A stretch of DNA of 47,187 bases from an uncultured Bacteroidia bacterium (GCA_902783365.1 CACZQL010000003.1:1-47187); one strand, 5' to 3'; counted from the first letter of the stretch, positions 25,942 to 36,603 are shown. The notes: generated by a model from the sequence alone, not told the origin. Made by a program: numbers and translations.

Positions 25942-28260
25942 ATGAGGAACAGGTGGAGGAATTATCGTGGTCTAATACAAATGGGCTCGGTGATTCTTGG
26001 CCTGTTCCTCCTTTTTTTGTGCCTGCCGGTCCCCAAGTTCGATGACCCTTATTCCACCGTCCTTACCGCGAAGGACGGTGAGTTGCTGGGTGCCCGTATC
26101 GCCGACGACGAGCAATGGCGTTTCCCTGCCACTAATTCCTATTCGCCCAAATACATCGCCTGCGTGCTCGAGTACGAGGACCAGCAGTTTTTTCGACATT
26201 CCGGCTTCAACCCCGTGTCGTTCATCCAAGCCATGGTGCAGAACATCCAGGCGGGTGAGGTGGTTCGTGGAGGCAGCACCCTCTCCATGCAGGTAGTCAG
26301 GCTGGCCCGTAAAAACCAGCCAAGGACCTACCGCGAGAAGCTCATCGAGATTCTCCTGGCCATGCGGCTGGAATTGCATTATTCCAAGAAGTCCATCCTT
26401 GACCTGTATGCCGCCAACGCGCCCTTCGGGGGCAATGTGGTGGGCATCGACGCGGCGGCTTGGCGCTATTTCCACACCACGCCCGACCAGCTCACCTGGA
26501 GCGAGGCGGCTACACTGGCGGTGCTGCCCAACTCCCCAGCCCTCATCCACCCTGGCAGGGCCCGCGAACGTCTCCTCGACAAACGCAACACCCTGCTTCT
26601 GCGCATGACTACCTCCAGGGTGCACGCCCCCCGACGCTTCCACCTCCCCAAGCTGAGTCCCGATGACTACGAACTGGCCTTGCTGGAAAACCTCCCCGAC
26701 AAGCCTTACGACATGCCCATGTTGGCCTACCATTACCTGATGCTTCAGGAAAAAGAACACAAAGGGGAACAGATTCACTCTTCCTTGGATTATCATCTTC
26801 AAAAAAACGTGCAGGAGATCATGGAAAGGCATCATCAGATGAACGCGATGAACCAGATCGAGAATGCCGCGGTGCTGGTATATAACTACCTCACCCAGGA
26901 AACTGTGGCATACGTGGGTAACAACCCCACGGCCAAGGACGCTTCGATGATCGACATGGTGAAGGCCCAGCGCTCCACGGGCAGCATCATGAAGCCGTTC
27001 CTCTTTGCCGCCATGCTCGACGAGGGCACCTTGCTGCCCACCATGACCCTGCCCGACATCCCCATGAGCCTTTCGGGTTACACGCCCAAAAACTATTCGG
27101 GCCAGTACTGGGGCGCGGTTCCGGCCAACGTTGCCTTGCAGCAATCCCTGAATGCGCCTTTCGTTTATCTGTTGAAAGAATTCGGGCATCAGCGTTTCCA
27201 CTCGCTGCTGCGGCGCTTGTCGTTGAAGGGCATTGTGTTCGATGCCGACCATTACGGTCTCTCGCTCATCGTGGGCGGTGCGGAGGCGTCGTTGCACGAC
27301 CTTGTGCATGCCTACGGTCGCATGGGCCGCAAGCTTGCCGCCGCCGTGAACGAGGAGTTCGACGAGGAGGTGCCCGACAATGTCGTTCCTTTTTCGGCGG
27401 ATGCCGTCGCCGGCACTTTCGACGTGATGAAAGGCCTGACCCGCCCCACCAACCAGATTGGGTGGAGCGGTTTTTCCTCCGCCAAGCAGGTGGCCTGGAA
27501 GACCGGCACCAGCTTCGGGTTCAAGGATGCCTGGGCCATCGGGCTCACCGACCGTTATGTGGTTGGGGTGTGGGTGGGCAATGCCGATGGGGAAGGACGT
27601 CCTGGCCTTACTGGAGTGGGGGTCGCCGCCCCGCTGATGTTCGACGTGGCCGGCATCCTCAAGGACAGCTATACCTATCCCGCCGCCACCGCCGCCGCCA
27701 TGGAAGTCGAGGTGTGTGCCGAGTCAGGTTATCCCCCCTCCGAGGTATGTCCTCACACCAAAAAGGTGAAGATGCCCAATGTGGAACTCAAGACCGGCGT
27801 CTGTCCTTATCATAAAAAGGTGTTCCTCGATTCCACCCGGCAGTACCAAGTGCTTCCCGACTGCTATCCCGTCAACCAAAAAGTTTTCGAGACCTACTTC
27901 GTCCTTCCTCCGGTGATGGAGTGGTTCTATAAGAAACACAGCTCGATGTATCGTCCGTTGCCCGCCCTCTATCCCGCCTGCGCCACCGCTCATCCCGACG
28001 AAGTGATGGCCTTCGTCTATCCCAAGTCCGACGCCCGCGTCTCCATCCCCATCGGCATCAAAGGCAACCGCCAGCAGGTCATCTTCGAAATCGCGCACCG
28101 CAATCCGCGAAAAACCATCTATTGGACCCTCAACAACCGTTTCCTCGGAACCACCCGCCTCAACCACCAGATGCCCATCGATGTGGAGAAAGGCCGTTAC
28201 GAGTTGCGCTGCGTCGATGAGGACGGCGTAGAGCTCTATCGGCGCATTGTCGTCAATTAA
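25942..28260 (+). CDS. pbpC: Penicillin-binding protein 1C (class A PBP)
   Basis: PBP1C polymerises glycan strands and carries a transpeptidase-like domain in the periplasm. The 772-residue protein has an N-terminal membrane anchor (MGSVILGLFLLFLCLPV), a GT51 glycosyltransferase domain (EDQQFFRHSGFNP, RGGSTLSMQVVRLAR) and a transpeptidase domain with S348-I-M-K351 and K520-T-G-T-S524. A C-terminal domain typical of PBP1C (residues 590-772, with four spaced cysteines) follows. It directly follows the alpha-2-macroglobulin gene, the arrangement known from many Gram-negatives (yfhM-pbpC). Confidence 0.95.
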   Translation: MRNRWRNYRGLIQMGSVILGLFLLFLCLPVPKFDDPYSTVLTAKDGELLGARIADDEQWRFPATNSYSPKYIACVLEYEDQQFFRHSGFNPVSFIQAMVQNIQAGEVVRGGSTLSMQVVRLARKNQPRTYREKLIEILLAMRLELHYSKKSILDLYAANAPFGGNVVGIDAAAWRYFHTTPDQLTWSEAATLAVLPNSPALIHPGRARERLLDKRNTLLLRMTTSRVHAPRRFHLPKLSPDDYELALLENLPDKPYDMPMLAYHYLMLQEKEHKGEQIHSSLDYHLQKNVQEIMERHHQMNAMNQIENAAVLVYNYLTQETVAYVGNNPTAKDASMIDMVKAQRSTGSIMKPFLFAAMLDEGTLLPTMTLPDIPMSLSGYTPKNYSGQYWGAVPANVALQQSLNAPFVYLLKEFGHQRFHSLLRRLSLKGIVFDADHYGLSLIVGGAEASLHDLVHAYGRMGRKLAAAVNEEFDEEVPDNVVPFSADAVAGTFDVMKGLTRPTNQIGWSGFSSAKQVAWKTGTSFGFKDAWAIGLTDRYVVGVWVGNADGEGRPGLTGVGVAAPLMFDVAGILKDSYTYPAATAAAMEVEVCAESGYPPSEVCPHTKKVKMPNVELKTGVCPYHKKVFLDSTRQYQVLPDCYPVNQKVFETYFVLPPVMEWFYKKHSSMYRPLPALYPACATAHPDEVMAFVYPKSDARVSIPIGIKGNRQQVIFEIAHRNPRKTIYWTLNNRFLGTTRLNHQMPIDVEKGRYELRCVDEDGVELYRRIVVN

Positions 28261-28293
28261 TGTCAAGTTTTTGTTGAAATATCGGCTCCATGA

Positions 28294-29811
<1,518 letters not shown>

Positions 29812-29847
29812 TCATTCCAAAGCAATCAATCAAAAAGTATATTAAAC

Positions 29848-31866
29848 ATGAGAAGAAATCCTTTCTTGAGATTCATCGTGCTGACGGCGCTTCTGGGCTC
29901 CTCCCTCATCGCTGTGTCACAGTCAAACTTAGACAAACAGGTGCTGATGACCATCGGCGACAAACCCGTCACCGTCAAGGAATTCACGGACGTTTATAAC
30001 AAAAACAACCTTAAAAGCGAGGTCATCGACAAGAAAACCGTGGACGAATACCTCGACCTGTTCGTGAACTTCCGTATGAAAGTCATGGAAGCCTACGAGA
30101 TGAAACTCGACACCAACGCCAAGTTCAAGAGAGAGCTGGAAGGCTATCGCAAACAACTGGCCAAACCTTATTTCTCCAACGAGGAAGTCAGTGAGGAACT
30201 GGTGGAAGAAGCCTACCAACGCAAGCTGAAAGACATCCGTGCCTCGCATATCCTCATCACTTGCGACAAACATGCCCTCCCCGCTGATACCCTCAAGGCC
30301 TATAACAAAGCCATGGATATCCGGAAGAAAGCCCTGAAAGGCGAGGACTTCGGCACCCTGGCCGTCACCTATTCGCAAGACCCCTCAGCCCGCGACATGA
30401 AAGCCACTGAGAACTCCCCGGCCCGCCCCGGCAACCACGGCGACCTCGGCTATTTCTCCGTCTTCGACATGGTGTATCCCTTCGAGACCGGCGCCTATAA
30501 CACCAAGGAAGGCGAGATTTCCATGCCCGTGCGCAGCGACTTCGGCTACCATATCATCAAGGTGACCAGCGTCACCGATGCCATCGGTGCCACTCAAGCC
30601 GCCCACATCTTCTTGCGCGTCCCCCAAGACGCTACCGAAGAGGATGTCCAAGCCTTGAAAGACAAAGCCGACAACATCTACAAGGAGCTGATGGAACAAG
30701 ACGGAAAGAACTGGAGCTCCGCCGTCAACAAATACTCCGAGGACCGCGGCACCGTGCAACGCGAAGGCACCCTCAGCCCCTTCACCGTCAGCCGCATCGT
30801 CCCTGAGTTCATTGAGACTATCAAGCAACTGAAACCCAACGAGATATCAAAACCCGTCAGAACCAACTACGGCTTCCATATCATCAAACTCATCAGCACA
30901 ACCCCCGTCGGCACCTTCGAACAAGAGAAGAAAGCCCTCGCCGAACGCGTCGAGAAGGACATGCGCTCCAAGAAGTCGGAAGAAGCTGTGCTCCAACAAA
31001 TCAAGAAAGAGTACGGATTCAAAAACAACGACAAGAACATCAGCACCTTCATGGCCTCGGTTGACAGCACCCTCTTGCGCGGCGCCTTCAAGCCTGCTGC
31101 CGACCTCAAGATGGACGCTCCCTTGTTCACCATCGGAAACGCCACTTCCACCATCGGCGATTTTGTGGCTTACATCGAGAAGAAACAGTCCCCCCAACGT
31201 TATGTCTCCATTCCCACTTACGCCTATCAGCTTCTTGAGTCCTTCCAAAGCGAGCGTGTGCTCGACTACGCCGACCAGCATCTCGAGGAAAGATATCCCG
31301 AGTTCAAGACCCTCATCCAGGAATACAACGACGGCATCCTGCTGTTCGACTTGATGGAGAAGGAAGTGTGGAACAAAGCCATCGTTGACACTGTAGGACT
31401 GAAGGATTTCTATGATAGAAACTACGGAAAATATATGTGGGATGACCGTGTGAGGGCTTGCGTGATTACCGTGACCCGTCCCGAATCGTTGCCCATCGTG
31501 AAAAACTATATCGCCGAAGGCGTGCCTTTCGACAGCTTGAGAAGCGTCATGATCCGCGACACGGTCAACTACGTGTTTGTGCGCAACGCTTTCTTCCAAC
31601 GTGGCGACAACCAATATGTCGATGAAACGGAATGGAAAGCCGGTGTCATGAACGAGATTCCCTCCACCGTCGATAAGTCCACCGTCATCGTCAAAATCCT
31701 CGAAGTGCGCGCTCCGGAACCCAAGACCCTCCGCGAAGCCAAAGGCCTCGTGACCTCCGACTACCAAACGGAACTGGAGGAGAAATGGACTCAAGCCCTG
31801 CATGAGAAATACCCCGTGAAAATTAAGCAGGATGTGCTGGCTAAAGTGAGAAAACTCTATCAATGA
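29848..31866 (+). CDS. Exported peptidylprolyl isomerase with two parvulin domains
   Basis: The 672-residue protein has a signal peptide (LRFIVLTALLGSSLIAVSQ), a helical SurA/PpiD-like N-terminal chaperone segment and two parvulin-type rotamase domains. Domain one begins at RASHILITCD (about 131) and ends at GYHIIKVTS. Domain two begins at QAAHIFLRVP (about 250) and ends at GFHIIKLIS. The C-terminal 300 residues are a further helical region without known motifs. It likely assists folding of outer-membrane or secreted proteins in the periplasm. It forms an operon with the next two genes: the following start overlaps this stop by four bases. Confidence 0.88.
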   Translation: MRRNPFLRFIVLTALLGSSLIAVSQSNLDKQVLMTIGDKPVTVKEFTDVYNKNNLKSEVIDKKTVDEYLDLFVNFRMKVMEAYEMKLDTNAKFKRELEGYRKQLAKPYFSNEEVSEELVEEAYQRKLKDIRASHILITCDKHALPADTLKAYNKAMDIRKKALKGEDFGTLAVTYSQDPSARDMKATENSPARPGNHGDLGYFSVFDMVYPFETGAYNTKEGEISMPVRSDFGYHIIKVTSVTDAIGATQAAHIFLRVPQDATEEDVQALKDKADNIYKELMEQDGKNWSSAVNKYSEDRGTVQREGTLSPFTVSRIVPEFIETIKQLKPNEISKPVRTNYGFHIIKLISTTPVGTFEQEKKALAERVEKDMRSKKSEEAVLQQIKKEYGFKNNDKNISTFMASVDSTLLRGAFKPAADLKMDAPLFTIGNATSTIGDFVAYIEKKQSPQRYVSIPTYAYQLLESFQSERVLDYADQHLEERYPEFKTLIQEYNDGILLFDLMEKEVWNKAIVDTVGLKDFYDRNYGKYMWDDRVRACVITVTRPESLPIVKNYIAEGVPFDSLRSVMIRDTVNYVFVRNAFFQRGDNQYVDETEWKAGVMNEIPSTVDKSTVIVKILEVRAPEPKTLREAKGLVTSDYQTELEEKWTQALHEKYPVKIKQDVLAKVRKLYQ

Positions 31867-32714
31867 GAAGATTGAGCTTCCTGATACTGCTTGCGTTAGG
31901 GCTTACCGTCATGGGATGCCGCGACTATCTCGTCAAATCCGACAGGATCGTGGTCGCCGAATGCTATGGCAACAAGCTCTATGCGGAGGATCTTGCCGGC
32001 GTGGTGCCTTCCGACGCCAACCGGATGGACAGCCTCTCGCGGGTCAACGCCTTCGTGGATTCGTGGATCCGCCGACAACTGCTCATCCACCAAGCCGAGA
32101 AGAACCTCACCCCGGAACAACTCGATTTCTCCAAGCAGTTGCAGGAATATCGTAACTCCTTGATTATTTATGCCTACGAGACCCAACTGATTGAACAAGA
32201 CCTCGACACCGTGGTGGAAGAGGACGAGATCCTCGAGTATTATGAGGGCAACAAGCAGAACTTCCAGCTCCGCTCGACCATGGTGAAGGTGGCCTATGTG
32301 ATCCTGCAAAACGACACCAAGCACAAAAAGGAGTTCCAACACCTGATGGCCAACCCCGACACGCTGATGCTCCCTCAACTCTACGCGATGGCCGACCACG
32401 CCGCCGTGGCTTCGTTCTTGGATGTGGACCAGTGGGTCCGACTCGACGACCTGCTCTCGCAAATCCCCCTTGAGATTTATAATACCGAGAGCTTCCTCCG
32501 GAAAAACCGCTTCGTGTCGTTCGAGAAAGACAACCTGCTGTATATGGTCCGTTTCGAGGACTATCTTATGGAAGAAAACGTCTCCCCACTCGAGTTGGAA
32601 AGAGACAACATCAAGAATATCATATTGTTAAAACGAAAGAAAGACCTGCTTTCAAAAATGAACGAAGATTTGTATGACAAAGCACAGGCGGAGCAGGCCT
32701 TCGAGATTTATTAA
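31863..32714 (+). CDS. Periplasmic lipoprotein of the SurA cluster, function unknown
   Basis: The 283-residue protein begins with a lipoprotein signal (MRRLSFLILLALGLTVMGC, Cys19), so it should be membrane-anchored on the periplasmic side. The rest is mostly helical and charged, with features of the SurA N-terminal chaperone region (DSLSRVNAFVDSWIRRQLLIHQAE, ILEYYEGNKQNFQLRSTMVKVAYVIL), but no complete parvulin domain is visible. It overlaps the upstream isomerase by four bases (ATGA) and is ten bases from surA, so the three are co-translated. It may be an isomerase-free chaperone that works with them. No specific name is assigned. Confidence 0.75.
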   Translation: MRRLSFLILLALGLTVMGCRDYLVKSDRIVVAECYGNKLYAEDLAGVVPSDANRMDSLSRVNAFVDSWIRRQLLIHQAEKNLTPEQLDFSKQLQEYRNSLIIYAYETQLIEQDLDTVVEEDEILEYYEGNKQNFQLRSTMVKVAYVILQNDTKHKKEFQHLMANPDTLMLPQLYAMADHAAVASFLDVDQWVRLDDLLSQIPLEIYNTESFLRKNRFVSFEKDNLLYMVRFEDYLMEENVSPLELERDNIKNIILLKRKKDLLSKMNEDLYDKAQAEQAFEIY

Positions 32715-32724
32715 AAATGACATT

Positions 32725-34119
32725 ATGTTGAAAAAACTTTCATTTTTGCTCCTGCTGCTCCTCGCCGTCCAATGCTTGACGGCTCAGAAATCCCAGGTCA
32801 TCGACAAGGTGGTGGCCGTGGTAGGCAAGAACATCATCCTCCAGTCGGATGTGGAGTCGCAATACCTGCAATACAGGATGCAGGGCGGCGCTGAAGGTAC
32901 GGCATCCTCCTTGCGTTGCGAGATCCTCGAAGAGATGATGTTCCAAAAACTGATGCTGAACCAAGCCGAGATGGACAGCTTGACGGTCACCGATTCCGAG
33001 GTGGAGTCGGAGATGAACCGCCGTATCAGCGAGCTGCTCGGCAGGGCAGGCTCCCAGGAAAAACTGGAGAAACTCTTCAATAAGACCATGACCGAGATCA
33101 AGGAGGAGCTTCGCCGCATGGTGAAGGAGAGAATGCTCCAGGACCAGGTGAGGGCTTCCATCCTAAAAGGCGTTGTGGTCACTCCCGCCGAGGTGCGTAA
33201 GTTCTATCGTGAAATGCCCGCCGACAGCATCCCCACCGTGGGTACGGAATATGAGATTGCACAAATCGTCAAGAAACCCCCGGTTAGTGTGGAGGAAAAA
33301 CTGCGAGTGAAGGACCAACTTTACCAAATCAGAAAACGTATCTTGCAGGGTGAGAGCAGTTTCTCCACCATGGCGGTGCTTTATTCCGAGGATCCGGGTT
33401 CTGCCAAAAAAGGCGGTGAGCTTGGCTTCACGGGAAGGGGTGAGTTTGCCCCCGAGTTCGAGACGGCGGCTTTCAACCTCCGCGAAGGCGAGATTTCTGA
33501 GGTCATTGAAACCCAGTTTGGCTTCCATATCATCCAACTCATCGAAAGGAGGGGCGACTATGTGAATTGCCGCCATATCCTGATGTCCGCCAAGGTGCCA
33601 GTCGAAGCCCTTGAGAAGGCGCAACTGGAGCTCGACTCCGTGGCCAAGATGATCCGCAACGGTGAGATGACCTTTGAGGAAGCCTGCTCCAAATTCAGCG
33701 ACGACGATTCAAAGATGAACGGAGGCTATCTTGTCAATTCCGCCTATGGTGGCAACCGAATCGCGCTTCAAGACCTTCAGGACCTCGAAAACTACTTCCC
33801 GGAGTTCAAGAATCTCTCGTTCGTGATCGGGAAACTCCAGGTCGGCGAAGTCAGCGACCCCCTGCCCATGGTGACAAGCGACAACAACGATGCGTTCCGC
33901 CTGGTGATGGTCAAGAAGAAAGTCGAGGCACACAAGGCGAACCTGAAGGACGACTATTGGCGTGTCCAAAGCTGGGCGCTGAACTACAAGAACCAGGAGA
34001 CCATCAAGAACTGGATTAGGAACAAGGCCAAAAAAGCCTTTGTGCATATCGACGAGGATTTCGCCGATTGCGAGTTCCAGTTCGATTGGGAATCATCAAA
34101 CAATAAAAAGAATCATTAA
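32725..34119 (+). CDS. surA: Periplasmic chaperone SurA (parvulin-type PPIase)
   Basis: SurA escorts unfolded outer-membrane proteins to the BAM complex. The 464-residue protein has a signal peptide (KLSFLLLLLLAVQCLTAQ), the SurA N-terminal domain opening with VIDKVVAVVGKNIILQSDVE, and two parvulin domains. The first carries EDPGSAKKGGELGFTGRG and GFHIIQLIER; the second begins NCRHILMS and carries DDSKMNGGYL. The frame opens earlier at 32674 inside the preceding gene, so the ATG at 32725 is chosen. The third gene of the folding operon; moxR follows 11 bases later. Confidence 0.93.
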   Translation: MLKKLSFLLLLLLAVQCLTAQKSQVIDKVVAVVGKNIILQSDVESQYLQYRMQGGAEGTASSLRCEILEEMMFQKLMLNQAEMDSLTVTDSEVESEMNRRISELLGRAGSQEKLEKLFNKTMTEIKEELRRMVKERMLQDQVRASILKGVVVTPAEVRKFYREMPADSIPTVGTEYEIAQIVKKPPVSVEEKLRVKDQLYQIRKRILQGESSFSTMAVLYSEDPGSAKKGGELGFTGRGEFAPEFETAAFNLREGEISEVIETQFGFHIIQLIERRGDYVNCRHILMSAKVPVEALEKAQLELDSVAKMIRNGEMTFEEACSKFSDDDSKMNGGYLVNSAYGGNRIALQDLQDLENYFPEFKNLSFVIGKLQVGEVSDPLPMVTSDNNDAFRLVMVKKKVEAHKANLKDDYWRVQSWALNYKNQETIKNWIRNKAKKAFVHIDEDFADCEFQFDWESSNNKKNH

Positions 34120-34130
34120 AAAGAAACATC

Positions 34131-35093
34131 ATGTACAGTTCCGATGTGGAAGGGGCGAAAGCCCTTGTGTCGAAATACGACCAGCTAAAGGGGGAGATTG
34201 GCAAAGTGATAGTGGGTCAGGCTGACATCATCCATCATACCATCCTCTCGATATTCTGCCAAGGCCATGTGTTGCTGGTGGGAGTTCCAGGATTGGCAAA
34301 AACCTTGTTGGTGAATACGATAGGCCAAGCTTTGGGATTGACTTTCAGCCGTGTTCAGTTCACTCCCGACTTGATGCCTTCGGATATTGTAGGCACGGAG
34401 ATTTTGGACGAGACGAGGCAGTTCCGTTTTGTGAAGGGTCCGGTTTTCGCCAATATTGTTCTTGCCGACGAGATTAACCGTACGCCGCCCAAGACCCAAG
34501 CCGCGCTGTTGGAGGCCATGCAGGAGAAGAGTGTCACGGTCTCGGGCAAGACTTACCGTTTGCAGGAGCCCTTCTTTGTGTTGGCCACGCAGAACCCCAT
34601 TGAGCAGGAAGGCACCTATCCCTTGCCGGAGGCGCAGTTGGACCGTTTCATGTTCAATTTGATGCTCGACTATCCTTCGTACCAGGAGGAGCTGGAGATT
34701 GTGAAGAGTACCACGATGGGGAAGGAGGTGAAGGTCAATGCGGTGCTTTCGCCCGAGGAGATTGTGTATTTCCAGCAGTTGGTGCGCCGTGTGCCGGTGT
34801 CGGACCATGTGTATGAATATGCCGTGTCGCTTTCGGCCAAGACACGTCCGCATACGGGCTCTGCCCATGAGTGGGCCAACCGGTTCTTGAGCTGGGGTGC
34901 GGGTCCACGTGCCTCGCAGTACTTGATTATAGGCGCCAAGGCCAACGCGCTGCTGTCGGGCAAATACTCTCCCGATATCGAGGACGTGCAGAAGGTGGCC
35001 GTCCCGATTTTGCGTCACCGTATCATTAGAAACTACACAGCCGAAGCAGAGGGGGTCAGCATCGAAGACATCATTCACGAATTGATGAAATGA
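34131..35093 (+). CDS. MoxR-family AAA+ ATPase
   Basis: The 320-residue cytoplasmic ATPase has Walker A GVPGLAKT at 51-58, Walker B in VLADEINRTPPKTQAALLEAMQE, and sensor 1 in FVLATQNPIEQEGTYPLPEAQLDRF, the usual MoxR pattern. MoxR proteins act as chaperones that help assemble complexes, normally together with DUF58 and von Willebrand A proteins (Bat operon) encoded just downstream. Here those partners are missing: the gene is followed by 100 bases of noncoding sequence and a minus-strand gene. It is close behind surA and may share its transcript. Confidence 0.92.
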   Translation: MYSSDVEGAKALVSKYDQLKGEIGKVIVGQADIIHHTILSIFCQGHVLLVGVPGLAKTLLVNTIGQALGLTFSRVQFTPDLMPSDIVGTEILDETRQFRFVKGPVFANIVLADEINRTPPKTQAALLEAMQEKSVTVSGKTYRLQEPFFVLATQNPIEQEGTYPLPEAQLDRFMFNLMLDYPSYQEELEIVKSTTMGKEVKVNAVLSPEEIVYFQQLVRRVPVSDHVYEYAVSLSAKTRPHTGSAHEWANRFLSWGAGPRASQYLIIGAKANALLSGKYSPDIEDVQKVAVPILRHRIIRNYTAEAEGVSIEDIIHELMK

Positions 35094-35156
35094 TGCCCTC
35101 GTAGCCTTCTACCATCAACTTCGGCTGCCACAAATGCTTGGGATGTCGTGAGACAC

Positions 35157-35176
35157 TCAAGCAGTTGTGCTTTTTT
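35157..35176 (+). terminator. Weak terminator after moxR
   Basis: A 5-bp stem (AAGCA / TGCTT) with a GTTG loop is followed by a run of T. The rest of 35094-35193 shows no gene. Confidence 0.45.
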
Positions 35177-35193
35177 AACCTTAGGTTACAGGA

Positions 35194-35514
35194 TTAGACG
35201 CTGGGGGATGATGAGATTTTTCTCTTGGCCTCTTTGGAGAAGAGGGAGAAGAAATCGCGGTGCAAGATGACCGAGATTCTCATTAACAACTCAGTGTCGA
35301 TGTCCTGGCGGCGGAAAATGTTGTAAACATTGGTACGGTCGCAGTCCAGCTTTCTGGCAAGCCATGAAACGGTGCGCTCTTGGCTTTTCAGTTCCTGTTG
35401 AATGACAGTGCCGATGAAAATGGCGTTTTCGTCGCCCTCAGCTGCGGTGGCTCTCTTGGCCCTCGGCTTTCTGGTAACCTTCTTGGTTTCTTTGATCTCG
35501 ATAGGATTTTCCAT
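35194..35514 (-). CDS. Small helix-turn-helix (XRE-like) DNA-binding protein
   Basis: The 106-residue protein has a lysine/arginine-rich N-terminal tail (KETKKVTRKPRAKRATA) and then a helix-turn-helix unit, ERTVSWLARKLDCDRTNVYNIFRR, typical of small Cro/C1-type proteins common in Bacteroidota. The frame is open to 35607, but the ATG at 35514 (MENPIEIKE) is preferred because the upstream part lies in an inverted repeat. It stands alone after a 423-bp leader region. The target genes are unknown; autoregulation through the leader is possible. Confidence 0.75.
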   Translation of the reverse strand: MENPIEIKETKKVTRKPRAKRATAAEGDENAIFIGTVIQQELKSQERTVSWLARKLDCDRTNVYNIFRRQDIDTELLMRISVILHRDFFSLFSKEAKRKISSSPSV

Positions 35515-35545
35515 TTTTGTAAGTTGGTTTTGATGGCTCTTCGCT

Positions 35546-35702
35546 CCACAAAAAGATGTGGGTTCACTACTCACGTCCTGCAGAAAGCCTAGGGAAGAAA
35601 GCTGCATCTCATAGTGTGTCCCACATCTAAATTTTCGGGACAGACACTAACATGAGATGCTATTTTGCATCAACCTTCCACTAAAGAAAGTTTCCTAGGC
35701 TT
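35546..35702 (-). other. Structured leader with alternative helices before the HTH gene
   Basis: Nested inverted repeats: AAGCCTAGG (35585-35593) with CCTAGGCTT (35694-35702), GCATCTCAT (35604-35612) with ATGAGATGC (35652-35660), and GTCCC (35618-35622) with GGGAC (35637-35641). In addition CCCACATCT (35620-35628) can pair with AGATGTGGG (35554-35562), which excludes the GTCCC stem. CCACA/TGTGG (35546-35550, 35557-35561) forms a small hairpin. The plus strand shows T-rich sequence after the outer stem, so a plus-strand small RNA with a 6S-like outline is an alternative reading. Confidence 0.5.
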
Positions 35703-35825
35703 TTCTTTAAAAACGTGAAATGTTAGCGTAAGCCGTTGTTTTGTTTAAAGCTAATGAATTATCGTTTGTGTCTTGTTATTGTTAGTTTTTTTACTTTATC
35801 GTTAATTTTGTCCGGTAATGCAATG

Positions 35826-35833
35826 CAAATATA
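35826..35833 (-). promoter_or_regulatory. Possible -7 element of the HTH gene
   Basis: The minus strand reads TATATTTG in the AT-rich region 35703-35937, which otherwise shows no gene. Starting there would give a leader of about 300 bases that contains the inverted repeats. No -33 TTG is seen. Confidence 0.4.
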
Positions 35834-35937
35834 GTAATATTTCTGTCATATCGTTACGAAAATCATAAATTTATCGAAAAAAAAACCCAATAAAATGTTA
35901 AAACACTGATAATCAATAGGATAAAAAACAAAAAATT

Positions 35938-36603
35938 TTAATCGTCAATTAAAAAAACAGCAATTTGCCGGGGTCCAAGCACGTTTGAGACCCCTTTTTG
36001 CTCGATATCGTAGGTTTTTGTGGGGCCTGTCATGATTACAATTTGCGAAGTTTCGTCAGGAAATGCCTCGGCTTTGAGGCGTTTGAAAGCTTCTTTGAGG
36101 CTTCCGACAATCTGTTCGGCCCGGGCCACCACGAGGAGCACTTCGGGTTCGGTGTAGGCTTTTCGCGAAAGGGTGTTGCCGTCGCTGAGGACGATGCTGC
36201 CGGTTTGGGCGACGAGGAACTCACAGTCGGTGATGGCGACGAGTTTCTGCTTCTCTTGTTTTTGGGGCAGGATTTTGTAGTTCACGCCGTATTTGTCGAG
36301 CAGCTCCTGCATGTTGGGGTGAGTACACCAAAGGGGTTCCCAACCGTTTTGCGGGGCGAGTTGGCGGATGCATTCCCCGAGTTCGTCTTCGGTTTCGAGA
36401 TACACGAAGATGCCGCCCATGTCCTTGAATTTTTGGACGAAGGTGATGGCGTTGCCGTCTTCCTCGTTGATGGGTTCCCAGGTCTCCGATTGCAGGTCGA
36501 TGTCCTTGAATAGGGCCTCGGGTTTCTCGATGGTGGCGTTTCTCACCTTGGCGAGGATCTGTTCTTTGATGGTGACTCCTTTGTCTGATTTGTTATCCCT
36601 CAT
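35938..36603 (-). CDS. LUD-domain protein (LutC/YkgG-like)
   Basis: The 221-residue protein matches the LUD (LutC-type) domain in its late blocks VAITDCEFLVAQTGSIVL, TEPEVLLVVARAEQIV and IVIMTGPTKTYDIEQKGVSNVLGPRQIAVFLID. LutC takes part in lactate utilisation in other bacteria with LutA and LutB, but neither is present here. It overlaps the ftsH gene by 11 bases and is co-transcribed with it. That context suggests a housekeeping role linked to membrane quality control rather than lactate use, but this is inference. Confidence 0.82.
   Translation of the reverse strand: MRDNKSDKGVTIKEQILAKVRNATIEKPEALFKDIDLQSETWEPINEEDGNAITFVQKFKDMGGIFVYLETEDELGECIRQLAPQNGWEPLWCTHPNMQELLDKYGVNYKILPQKQEKQKLVAITDCEFLVAQTGSIVLSDGNTLSRKAYTEPEVLLVVARAEQIVGSLKEAFKRLKAEAFPDETSQIVIMTGPTKTYDIEQKGVSNVLGPRQIAVFLIDD

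Noticed and set aside
35582-35702. Miniature transposon with terminal inverted repeats
   Set aside because: The outer repeats are only 9 bp and there is no clear target-site duplication. An RNA structure explains the nested pairs better, though the idea is not excluded.
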